From Terana coerulea (lineage: Eukaryota; Basidiomycota; Agaricomycetes; Polyporales; Phanerochaetaceae): a stretch of DNA of 18,724 bases. The notes below the pieces were generated by a model, which did not search any database, was not told where the DNA came from, and saw only the letters and a program-made list of their open reading frames with translations. Position 1 is the first letter of the stretch, and every line of letters starts with the position of its first letter. Shown here one piece after another: positions 8,654-17,685 of the stretch. Position numbers and translations under genes: made by a program. The stretch covers positions 1 through 18,724 of the forward strand of contig JAKOGH010000572.1 in the NCBI GenBank assembly GCA_024811115.1. The letters run 5' to 3'.

Positions 8654-10699
8654 CCCTTTGCGAATGCCATAGGGGCACAGTCGAGCCCCCACCGAGGCGG
8701 CTCTCCAGTAATGAAGCAACGACTTGTGAGTCGCTTCTGAACCAGTCTCTAGCATTGAGCCTTTGGGGAGTCAGTGATATCCATGAACACCCATCAGCAA
8801 TGCTGGACAGTATTACTCACGAGCCCAGGAGTGCATTGGAATACACTCAAAGTGTCTATTAGCAGCGTGGAAAATGCATGCCTAGAAGGACTGATACTTA
8901 CGACCATTGATGGAGAGGAATACTATGGTACCAGCAACGGTGTGAGATACACACCACAACATTGTGAAAAGACTGCAAGACTTACAGCCGAAGAAGATGA
9001 AGTTGTCAGGCTGCGTGATACGCTTTGGGGCGACACTGAGTTTGTAGCTAGGAGCGATAGCATCACTATGTTACTTACAGTGATCAAAACGGCAGTGTAC
9101 AGAAAGCTACGGCAAAACAGCCAAACATCTATGAATATTGTTCTGAGATGACAATTGGAGGAGCGTACCTTGTGACAAGCCCTGTATTCACGGCATATAC
9201 CATCAAAACATTCACCATGGAGTTCGTTCTGAGTAATAGTGTGTTACCATTCAATGGCACGATACCTTTGAGGCGGGTTCTTACTTGCGAACAGAAGTTT
9301 TCCTCATTTGCCACAGGAAGAAGCACAGCGAGATCGCAATTCCTAAATCGGCGCCGATTCCCATCCCTAGCTCTAGATACACGAGCGACTGGTTGGTGCA
9401 CACCAGGTCAGTCTGGCTCTGCTAAGTCATGAAGGTACAGATCACTCACGTTCACTGCGGTGAAAGCAACGAAACTTGGCTCCAACTTGAACCTGGTGAG
9501 AGTTATGTGTCAGCAGCTCGGTACACAACCTCATGACATGCTTATGCTAACAGCTCTACTGCAATCGCTAGGTAGATACATGTCAATAAGGACATGAGTT
9601 ACGAAGACTTAATAGTACACACCAAGTCCGATGCCTAGTAAAGCATTGAGGAAGACGTTCAATTATCATAGCATGCCATGAAGAGGGCGAAGGCCTTCTC
9701 ACCCCATGTCGCTAGGACAATAACGCTCTAGTGGGTTATATAAGCATTAACCGAGACGGGCAAAGATTACTGCATAATCCTTACTAGTGAGGCAGTGAGG
9801 AATCGGTTCTTCCTACTAACTAGCATAAATAGTCGGCTCAGACTGTTAGTCTCGGGTCCAAAGCATCAAACAGACGTACGGATCCACACTCGAAACGTAA
9901 AGCAACTGCAAAGGCTCCAAGGTCAGTAAAGGATAGCACAGACTTCGCCCGATCACCTTTGAACGACGAAGTCGGTAGAGACCTGAGAAGGACATCAACA
10001 AAAATGCGGTGTGAGAGTAGTAAGAATCATGACAATCCACATACCGTAATGAGAAATGCTAGCTACAAGCCGCCGAGTGAGGGCTTGATGCATGCAAACC
10101 TGTTCAAGTACTTACCGGTAAACCTCCCTGTTATTGGGACCCAAAGGACCACCAGTGAATGCCATACCTTGTTCTACTGAAAGATGACGCACCAAGGCAT
10201 ATTTCCTAGTAGGACGGCACGATTGGTGAAGTTCGCGACCATGTACCTGGAATGAAAGCGTTAATAGTCATCAATCCAGATGCGGCGTCACAACGTACCA
10301 CCACATGCCATGAATGATGAATACAAGATCAGCCGTGTTTAAAAACCTGAAGTATACGCTCTTTAAGCATCTGCACTAGGACTCCAACACAAATAGTGTA
10401 CCAGAGCAATATGATCTCGAAGATTTATCATAATCAGTGAGCGAAGAGTATAGAGCTAGACGGTAGTCTCACCGCATACTTCAACAGCCGACTCTCGCCT
10501 CGAATGCGCTGGAAGAAAATATAGCATTGCAGACATAGGATACCATATAAGCTAGCACACGTAGACAATATGCAGTTAGTAGAGCATGATGTAACAACAG
10601 TCTTATAAGTGTGACGTACATTGCAGCAAAGGATCCGCCTAAGAGGATGGCACCAATGGTGGTGCTGAAGTGGGTGAGCAGATCGGATAGTCCAGACAT
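8634..10699 (-). CDS. DUF6534-type seven-helix membrane protein, many micro-exons
   Basis: Reconstructed by frame. Exons: 10699-10620, 10551-10473, 10415-10402, 10346-10299, 10246-10193, an unresolved part, then 9815-9785, 9727-9703, 9634-9623, 9567-9552, 9492-9450, 9388-9285, 9228-9169, 9106-9067, 9010-8986, 8922-8902, 8845-8821 and 8760-8634. All introns are 52-68 nt with GT-AG ends, and every phase in the listed blocks is consistent. Family hallmarks appear in order: TTIGAILLGGSFAAILYG (helix 1), LNTADLVFIIHGMWWYMV (helix 2), SLSVIVLATWGIGLAIAV (helix 4), GADLGIAISLCFFLWQMR (helix 5), KTNSMVNVLMVYAVNTGLVT (DUF6534 core), PDNFIFFG, then YSNALLGSLNARDW. Expected length is near 300 aa. DUF6534 proteins are abundant, largely uncharacterised Agaricomycete membrane proteins. 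Helix 3 (about 10193-9880) is unresolved; direct read-through meets TAG at 10176-10174. Confidence 0.85.
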
Positions 10700-10754
10700 G
10701 ACAGGCTGAGGGGAAGAATTCAACAGTGAGGATACACTGTCGCTTCAAGTATGT

Positions 10755-10762
10755 CTTATATA
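10755..10762 (-). promoter_or_regulatory. TATA box of the DUF6534 gene
   Basis: TATATAAG on the minus strand, 56-63 nt upstream of the ATG at 10699-10697. A C/T-rich leader follows, including CTTCCCCTCAGCC. It supports the chosen start. Confidence 0.55.
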
Positions 10763-11580
10763 GACCTGGAGCTTGTGGATATCTTCGAGTGCATGTTTGG
10801 CTCATATCACTCCTAGTGGAATGCACGTCTACTATTCTAGTTAGCGTGACCGCCTCATATCAAGCCATCCGACGAGGAATAGATGCTGGGAGCCTATTGC
10901 ACAAGCTGTGAGAGCCACGCCCACATACGCACCTGTAGTCTCATGCTTCATGCGAACTATCAAACCATATCTCATGCGACGGGAGCGGATGTGGGGACAG
11001 TCACAACTCCCAGCGTACGGGGCAAAGAGTGACCAGGTTAAGGTAGTGTTGGGGCCGAAGTGAAGTATGCGGTTGGACAGCAGATTGACGCAAGGACTTG
11101 CAGAGCAATGAGCGACCCGTACCATGCTTGTATGGTCATCCGGCCATACTCCAGTCGCGGCACAGCTCTATACGGATATCCTGAAAATTCGCACTTGGTA
11201 ATTCCTTGGAGTAGGTTACTATCCTAGATCTGACCGCAGCGCGTAAGCCCAGACAATAGTAAACCTTATCTATATGTGCCTAATAAGTCCAGCGCGAGTA
11301 CATGAAGCAACTGTGATCATACATACCATGATATGACTTCAGGAAAGTGTGCCCATAAATGTCCTTCTGGTATGCCGATGGTACGCCGCTTGTAATGCGG
11401 GACCGCCGTCTTAGGATCGGCCGAGGCGTCGGTGGACTGTTGCTCGAAAAGTGAGCAACACCTTTCTGCAAGCAAGGAAAGCAACTCACAGCCTGCGTAG
11501 TCCCACGCTTTGGATATGTTCGAGGGGTGCACACTACTCATGCTCGCCGACGCCCCACTGATCGTCGTTTCTGGTGCTAG

Positions 11581-11605
11581 TATCGCGCGGTGAGACCGCG
11601 CGATA
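11581..11605. repeat. Perfect GC-rich hairpin
   Basis: TATCGCGCGG, a five-base loop TGAGA, then CCGCGCGATA: ten perfectly paired bases per arm. It lies inside the weak minus-strand ORF 11697-11317. No T-run follows on either strand. Confidence 0.9.
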
Positions 11606-12539
11606 GGATTGAGAGACCCATATAATGAGAAGCAAGAGGCACTCGCTATCCCAAGAGTGCGCACACTGCTGTATCCCATCACCGTTTGTGTATGCATTTA
11701 GGCGGGGCTCTCCAGTCTGCGAGTCGTTGTCCTAAGACGCAAAGGAGGTTCAGAAAACGGTACGGTGACAGGCGCAAGCGACTGCGTGCTCACCGACTCA
11801 GGGATCACCACACGAGCAGCTCAGCATGCTTACACTTGAGGCCCTTATCATCGGGATCAAGGATCTTGTACATTAAGGCCGTTGAGCTCATCGGCATCTG
11901 CGAGGGCAAAAAGGTCAATTATCACTGCTCCACGACAACCAAAGCGGACAAGTTTGTCGTTGAGCAACATTACGTGCGTGAGGGGCACCATTTTGTGCGG
12001 GCAGCTGGACATCCTTGCGATTGAGAGACTTGCCGAAGCTGCTTTAGCTTTTCGGCCCGCCATGATCAATGCTCTTGATTCCTAGAGAGAAGCAGCGAGG
12101 TGTCTGTACCGGCCGCCGCGCATTGAACGCAGCTTCCGAGGATAGCCTTCTATCCACATGTCGAAGAAAGACAAAATCTCCTCCGCATCTAGAGGGCGAT
12201 GCTGCTACCAATAAGCATTACGCACGGCAGCCACAGTTGCTGAGATGCCGAGAACGAGCCTGGACAATTGGGTCAGGTTGATGACCCATTCACATGCGGC
12301 GCAGAGGCTCATCGCACAAGGAGGGCGGATTGTGCAATATGAGTGCGCGCATGAATTAGGAAGAAACACGGCCACGACGTACACCCGAATTCCGCTCCGC
12401 GCATCGCTGTGATTTATGACCACAGTGGCAAATGCCGCACACATGAAGTCACGACTACGCCATTCCCTTGCAGGAGCGTCGATGGGGTTCCCCTTCGCTC
12501 GACGGCGGCCAACCATGGGTCTGATAGGAGTTTCCTGCG

Positions 12540-12599
12540 CTTGCCAGTGCGAGGATCTACCCGTAAACTTGCCGGCGTAACCATCTGCGCACTGGCAAG
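12540..12599. repeat. 12-bp perfect inverted repeat
   Basis: CTTGCCAGTGCG at 12540-12551 is repeated in inverse orientation as CGCACTGGCAAG at 12588-12599, with a 36-nt spacer. Confidence 0.9.
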
Positions 12600-12868
12600 A
12601 AACAGCGACGGCAGTGGTGTCATCCTTCTGGAGAATTTTGTGTCTTCAAGACGTCTCTCGAGTCGCCGCAAAGTATCCTTCGTGCACAACTGTTATCAGC
12701 GCAACTTTCCAGACCAATGCGTAAGTAGTAAGCGGCTGTGTAATTATCAGTGGTGCAAGGGCGACTTGAACGATGGGCTTACTGCTTGACTGCGAGGTAT
12801 AAGTATGATTGCAATTCAATAGTGAGCGCTTTTTGAATACGCTGGATTACACTGCAGTACCAGCAGAG

Positions 12869-12880
12869 ACCAGTACTGGT
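12869..12880. repeat. 12-bp palindrome
   Basis: ACCAGTACTGGT is a perfect palindrome. It sits just before a tandem duplication at 12901-12922. Confidence 0.85.
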
Positions 12881-12900
12881 GAGTACTTGAGTACGTTTCG

Positions 12901-12922
12901 AACTCGGCGTCAACTCGGCGTC
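12901..12922. repeat. Tandem repeat, 2 x 11 bp
   Basis: AACTCGGCGTC occurs twice head to tail without spacer. Confidence 0.9.
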
Positions 12923-13119
12923 GCCAGTCAGCTGGCCGCCACCATCGCCGCGGGATAGACACGTGGCTGCCATGCGCAGTATTTAGCGCCTGCGCAACCG
13001 TTTGGCGGTCTGGACTCTGGCGCTCCGAGTCACATCGTCTGCAAGTTGCCATCATGCCGTCTGTACTGCAGTCTGCAGAGGATTCAGCTACAAGCGTAAT
13101 GGATGCCTTTCCGCAGGGA

Positions 13120-13137
13120 TCTGTAGAGCTCTACAGA
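13120..13137. repeat. 18-bp perfect palindrome
   Basis: TCTGTAGAGCTCTACAGA equals its own reverse complement. It lies in a stretch with short plus-strand ORFs (13002-13439) that have no recognisable product. Confidence 0.9.
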
Positions 13138-13226
13138 ATAGATTCGCCAATAAACGACCTCGGCAACGCGGCGGATCACCGTTACCGTTACGTCGGAACT
13201 CGACACTGCGTTTACAGACGTGGAAT

Positions 13227-13253
13227 CTGGGAAGGGGGTCGACCCCCTCCCAG
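13227..13253. repeat. 27-bp near-perfect palindrome
   Basis: CTGGGAAGGGGG, then TCGA, then CCCCCTCCCAG: arms pair completely except for one bulged A at 13232 or 13233. The 16-bp core at 13233-13248 is perfect. Confidence 0.9.
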
Positions 13254-13259
13254 AATAAA

Positions 13260-14134
13260 TTCTGCATTTGCAGACACATTTCGGGCACCGCTGCGTCTCT
13301 TAACCAATCATACCGCTTAGCGCCATTATCCCGCCCTGCCGAGTCTGACTTCTCGTGTTCATCAGCGACTGCAAGGGATCTGTATTTCTTTCGTTACGGT
13401 CTTATACTTCTGACAACACTTCTCATATATTGCTTTTAATCTCCGGTCTAGAACCTAAAATCTATAGGAAACCTACGGAAAGGCACCCAATGACTGATCT
13501 GCGTCCGGTGCAGAAGCTGTCTGGTTAAAGCACAATTTCAAGTAGAGTGAGTCGACAAGCTTAACAATGGGAACGTACTAAATGTGTTGTACAGTACCTG
13601 TCTTGTACTCGTCAGCAGTGATTCAATCGAGCATCGAGGTTCACTCAGCTACTTCAACTCTGCTTCAGGCCCGAAGTCACTATGTGAAGTCATTTCAGGT
13701 AGAATGTGCATGTTGAACCGTGCCTATTCAGCACGATTCCTAGGTGCAAGCACCAGGAATCTACGGGAACCGGATGTGGCACTCACATGGAGCCAGCGGG
13801 CTTTTTCGGGCATCGCTTCTTGGTCTTCATCGAATGGGATGTTCAGCAGCACATAAGAGAAGATAAACCTTTCATGAGAGGTTCAAAATATCTCTTCCGA
13901 CACAAGGGTACGCCAATTCAAACTCGTGCTTCCCGTTGTTGGCTTACTGGCTCCGGTATCACTCGTCAGGGACGTCGCGAATGTTACTTCAGAATCAATA
14001 CATTGAAGTTCTGCATACATTCCTCACGAATAGCCCGGTTCGGCCGATACATCATCCGCAACCAACGCTCTGCAATTCACCAGTCCATACCTCATGTTCC
14101 GAGGCTCCCCAACCTCCCGAATCCGCCATCTGCC
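13260..14134. other. Spacer with one exon-like minus-strand frame
   Basis: The minus-strand frame 13882-13724 reads 52 codons of well-formed protein, including SYVLLNIPFDEDQEAMPEKA and ARWLHV, followed by a GTGAGT donor-like site. It may be an exon, but I found no partner exons and no family. The plus-strand ORF 13706-14422 is antisense to it and to the secreted-protein gene and is not credible. The rest is without supported genes. Confidence 0.3.
13735..13761. repeat. Inverted repeat with 2-nt loop
   Basis: GATTCCTAGGTGC at 13735-13747 pairs with GCACCAGGAATC at 13750-13761, with one extra A in the left arm. Confidence 0.85.
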
Positions 14135-14490
14135 TTAGGAGGAGCCGCAGTAAGGGATGTTGTCGATGTAGATGCAATGGTCCTTCTGCAAAATGCAACA
14201 TTACAGGTCGCTTTAGCCATCGACGCCGCCCGCTGCAGACAACAAGACAAGGACTCACGCCGCAGCTGCCGATCTCGACAAACTGGCTGGCAGTGTTGCA
14301 CTCCCAGATGGAGTGGTCGTCCGGGCCACAGATGCTATGCACAACAACACAGTCATGAGGTCCTGACTATGAAGGCGGGCGAGAGGGATACGCACAACGT
14401 GCCGGGCGTGCAGGGGTGGTAGGTCGCGGTGGCGGCGACACGCGCCGTCAACAGGGCGGCGGCAGCAGCGAGGATGGAACGGAATTGCAT
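14135..14490 (-). CDS. Small secreted cysteine-rich protein, 73 aa
   Basis: Three exons, 14490-14396, 14334-14259 and 14185-14135, with introns of 61 nt (GTGCGT...CATAG) and 73 nt (GTGAGT...TGCAG), give 73 aa. Residues 1-22 (MQFRSILAAAAALLTARVAA, then TA) form a typical signal peptide: one Arg near the start, an alanine-rich core and an AxA-type cleavage site. The mature part has six cysteines (27, 34, 44, 56, 61 and 70) spaced C-x6-C-x9-C-x11-C-x4-C-x8-C. Its segments CTPGTFICGPDD, WECNTASQFVEIGSCG and CIYIDNIPYCGSS fit a small secreted cysteine-rich family layout common in basidiomycetes. Three disulfides are expected. Such proteins act outside the cell, often as colonisation or interaction factors; no specific function can be assigned. 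The frame at every junction is required to keep the cysteine pattern, which supports the model. Confidence 0.85.
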
Positions 14491-14591
14491 GTTGGGTCGT
14501 TTGTTGACGAGGAGTGTTGAAAGTAAGTCTCGAGTTCTTCGAAAGAAGACGAAGTTGCTTTGCTGACGTTCCACCAGCCAAAGTACGAAGC

Positions 14592-14598
14592 TTTTATA
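14592..14598 (-). promoter_or_regulatory. TATA box of the secreted-protein gene
   Basis: TATAAAA on the minus strand, 102-108 nt upstream of the ATG at 14490. The A/C-rich leader just before the start (ACAAACGACCCAAC) is typical of well-expressed fungal genes. Confidence 0.65.
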
Positions 14599-14639
14599 CT
14601 GCTCTTCACTCGCAGCGCCTCGCTGACCGGGTACCTCTG

Positions 14640-15965
14640 CCGTCTTTTACGGGACTAAAAATGGGTAAGTGGTGTTCAAAACACCGCCTTTGCGATTTAT
14701 TGAATACACGAACTGAATATTGTTAGCAGTGCAAACCGTATACTCGCTCGCATCACGGTCTGGAGATCGCGCTACGGCATGTGCTGGCCTACTACACCCC
14801 TTAATGCCAACGTGCCGAGCTCGGACTAGGGCGGGCGGACGCCGCACAAAGCTATTGCCTGGAGTCCGCTGACCGTGTCATTCAAGCGCGGCATCAACAC
14901 AAGTGCTGGAGGTGCGTCGTCTCGTTCGGACCCGCATACACTCGCTCATTGGACCCCTCGTCTTTCCAACAGGCTAATAGGACGTCAGACGATACATACC
15001 CCTTAAAAGTGGCGGACTATTGACACAACCCAGGACACTTGATGATGCTGCGCTCTGGTGTGCATCATCAAGGTAAGCTTTGTCTATGTCTATCCGAATC
15101 GCTGGATAACAAAATTACCTATATTTAACAGCGATTGATTTGTCGCCGATGCAACTTCGAACACGAAGTGACTGCGATTTTGAATAGGCTTCTACCTCTG
15201 GCCACAGACCTAGCACTTGGTCTGGAGTAGTCTCAAGCATCCAATGTTCCGTAGAACAAGCATCCGAAATAGTTCAGCCGGTAGCATCTGTGGAAAATGT
15301 GCGCTTCCCTGGCGCCGTACTTCAACACCTGTCCCGTGTCAGTAAGAGTTTCAACACTCAATACGCCGCTCATACCGAGATCTAGAGAGGCCCACGGCCA
15401 GACACTCCGACAACGAAGGCTCCGACCCCAGTCGGACGCCGAATTCGTAGGTGGCGCCGCAGGTAGGACCACGAGACTAGCAAAGGACGGTCACGGACAT
15501 CGCTCTTCAATTGCTTTGCGCTTTGCCATCATTGCGGTCTGTCTGATCATGAGCGGCCGTCTTGACATCGGCAAAGGCAGGCTAATACTCATTGGCACAA
15601 GCAGCACTATGCGCGTCTCTGCACTAAGTATAAGGTGCGCTCCCGTGTCCGATCAAACGTGCACATCCAGTGATAACATTTGTTAGGCCCCATATAACTT
15701 TGTTTTGGAGCGGCTCTAACAGTGTCAATGCAGTATATTCTCGCTACTACAAAACCCACTGAGAACACGGAAGGGTAGCGGCAATGGATGCTATTGCCTC
15801 ATATTGCCTCCGATATGCAGACAACCTATGTACTTGCTTTGGACATTCAAAGCCGTATGTGCTCAATGGGTTTGCTCCAGACGTATTGAAACTGCTCTCT
15901 TATTTCATTTCCAGCATAAGATCCGCCCAGCCAGGCACCCCGGTTTTTGCTCACGGAGGTCGCGC
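14640..15965. other. Region without a supported gene
   Basis: Two frames compete: plus 15297-15686 and minus 15472-15233 (contains SVWPWASLDLGMSGVLSVET). Neither has a family or promoter. On the plus strand a well-formed intron (GTAAGC at 15073, TTTAACAG ending at 15132) could join a short ATG-led frame to another of about 20 codons ending at TAG near 15186. This is a possible tiny gene but is unsupported otherwise. Confidence 0.3.
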
Positions 15966-16442
15966 TCAGCAGCTAACGTGCGATATGAGGCGCAGGGCTG
16001 ACATGCTGAACCGGTACCCCGAATCGTGCAGGCCGTTCGCCGTGCTCGGCTCGTGCACTTGGAGCACTGGCGCATGCTGTGCGGCTAGCAGCGCGGCGAC
16101 GCTCTGGAAGACCCACCGCGTCAGCCGCGACCGCAGCTCCGTGTTGCTGCCCAACCCCTCCCGTAGTATCAACTGCAGGCTCTTCAGCGTGCGCGTCCCG
16201 CCGTCCGTGCCACTGTCCAGCGAAAACGGCGAGCAGACGGGCGGAGGCGGCGGAGACGCGACGCATAGTGGGACGTGTGCCGAGTGGGCCAAAAATGCGC
16301 GGATGAGGGGGAAGTGTGACCAAAGTGTGACGAGAGTGTGGTTGCTGATCAGAGGAGCAGGGCGAATGAGGCGGTAGCGCGCCAGGACGTGCAGACGTGC
16401 GTCGGGCGCAACAAGGTGTGCGGTCCTTATGCACGGGCGCAT
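15966..16442 (-). CDS. Candidate GC-rich exon, unidentified
   Basis: A minus-strand frame of about 158 codons ends at TGA/TAA just past 15966. Its last third looks like real amphipathic helix: RTLKSLQLILREGLGSNTEL, then RLTRWVFQSVAALLAAQHAP. The segment is clearly richer in G+C than its flanks. The N-terminal half is proline- and arginine-rich and could belong to an intron or to another frame; an alternative minus frame (16446-15973) and a plus frame (15784-16377) are also open. On the same strand upstream, 16722-16501 (start MPASLDTEVVLREE) could be an earlier exon. No domain recognised. Confidence 0.3.
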   Translation of the reverse strand: MRPCIRTAHLVAPDARLHVLARYRLIRPAPLISNHTLVTLWSHFPLIRAFLAHSAHVPLCVASPPPPPVCSPFSLDSGTDGGTRTLKSLQLILREGLGSNTELRSRLTRWVFQSVAALLAAQHAPVLQVHEPSTANGLHDSGYRFSMSALRLISHVSC

Positions 16443-17394
16443 CCATTCAACATCAGTGTTGTCATGCGACCGTGTAGCGGGTGCGGCGGAGCATACAGTG
16501 CTACTTCATGGGTGTAAAAGCAGAGAGCCAGGAGGCGCGGCATGCGGAGGAGCGCAGCTCGAAGATCTGGGGAAGCTCAGGAGACACGGTAAATGCGGAT
16601 GGGATGATGTGGACGAGGCACTTTTGCGGGAATGATGATTCGAATTGTGGATGTGTGGATATGATGTGTCCTGGAGTTGTCTCTTCGCGCAGTACGACCT
16701 CCGTATCCAGGCTGGCAGGCATTGTTCCCTAACGAATAATCTGGATTAGCCGGCTAAAGCTGTGCTAACATGCGAGTGTGCGTTGTGCGTGAGTTGGTTT
16801 GGATAGAAGCCATAGGGCAATACAGCATACGCACCTCGGCCCCGTCTTATCCCTTTCAGCTGGCCGTCCACTTCTGCACTGGCAGCTCCACAGCAGGATG
16901 ATGTAGCTCTTCTTTATCGCGAGGGTTTCTCACAACGGAAGAGTAACCAATATTGCTGTGGGTTGAGCTAGCTGAGACTGCGCGTTGTAGTCCGGTCGTA
17001 GTCGTGGTCGCCGCCGTAATCAGTCGTCAACGCTCCTGCAGAGGCGGGTTCATTTCGGTAACAACGCCTCCTATCCGATGTATGCAATCTAGAGAACAGT
17101 CAGTAGGCATAAATGATGCACTCGCAGGAGGGTCATCGTCGAACGAGTGGTCGTGTGAGAGCTGCGGGGAGGGTGGGATACCGGAGCTCAGGAGATTATA
17201 GGCCGAGAAGGGAAGGCGGACGCTTGGAATCCTAACACGAGCAAACAGAACTCAGGCAGCCTGCCATCAATTGTCGCTTGGTGCCATACTCTGTGGCCCC
17301 AAGTTTGAAGCACAGCGCCCGACTACGGCATGAGAATGAAACGATGGCGTTCTTCAAGCAACCAACGCACGTCGTATAGTCGTCCTCCAGAGAT
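16443..17394. other. Region without a supported gene
   Basis: Short frames occur on both strands. The most protein-like is a minus-strand stretch near 17190-17035 (contains LSHDHSFDDDPPASASFMPT), with no start or splice context that I could establish. The right end approaches the second copy of the duplicated locus. Confidence 0.3.
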
Positions 17395-17596
17395 ATAGCC
17401 TAGAGGCGACTCGGGGAAGGACTTGAAGAAAACCGGGAGGTATTGGGAGCCTGGGATGTCTTTGTAGTAAGCACCACAAATATTGTTGCACTATGCAGAC
17501 CATACCTAACTCCATGTCAGCTTGAGTAAACGTGTCAGTTGGTGTATACGTTGCGGCAATCACTTCTTGTACCGATCACGCTTCGCACCACGACGC

Positions 17597-17656
17597 GTGA
17601 GTGTAGCGAGCCATTACACGTTACGCCCTTCTCCCCACCCCGCTCATTTCCGCCAG
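17597..17656 (+). other. Leader intron of dehydrogenase copy B
   Basis: GTGAGT at 17597 and CGCCAG ending at 17656 match the leader intron of copy A in position and splice sites, while the interior sequence and length differ (60 versus 56 nt). Confidence 0.5.
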
Positions 17657-17685
17657 ACCGTCCTTTATCTCGAACAACGACCACG

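Larger units (their letters stand above)
10841..12800. other. Unresolved region with weak minus-strand ORFs
   Basis: No gene is supported with confidence. Minus-strand frames that look better than chance are 11125-10841 (contains TLTWSLFAPYAGSCDCPH, then a GTGCGT donor), 11697-11317 (start MHTQTVMGYSSV; contains KRRTIGIPEGHLWAHFPEV, then a GTATGT donor), 12069-11857 (contains RGAVIIDLFALADADELNGL) and 12689-12414 (contains TPASLRVDPRTGKRRKLL). Given the micro-exon structure of the neighbouring gene, these could be exon pieces of one or two intron-rich genes. I could not find a splice path that joins them into a recognisable protein. Confidence 0.3.

Noticed and set aside
9660..9727. Reading GEKAFALFMACYDN as part of helix 4 of the DUF6534 protein
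   Set aside because: It runs into a TGA. Treating 9702-9635 as an intron gives ATWGIGLAIAVEL in frame with the next exons and restores the helix.
13706..14422. Plus-strand ORF of 238 codons, the longest in the window
   Set aside because: It is antisense to the spliced secreted-protein gene, which has a signal peptide, ordered cysteines and a TATA box. The plus product has no motif and an odd Arg/Cys/His-rich composition.
15784..16377. Plus-strand ORF of 197 codons starting MDAIASYCLRYADN
   Set aside because: Its distal two thirds are antisense to the more protein-like minus frame, and no domain or promoter supports it. It is retained only as an alternative in the region description.
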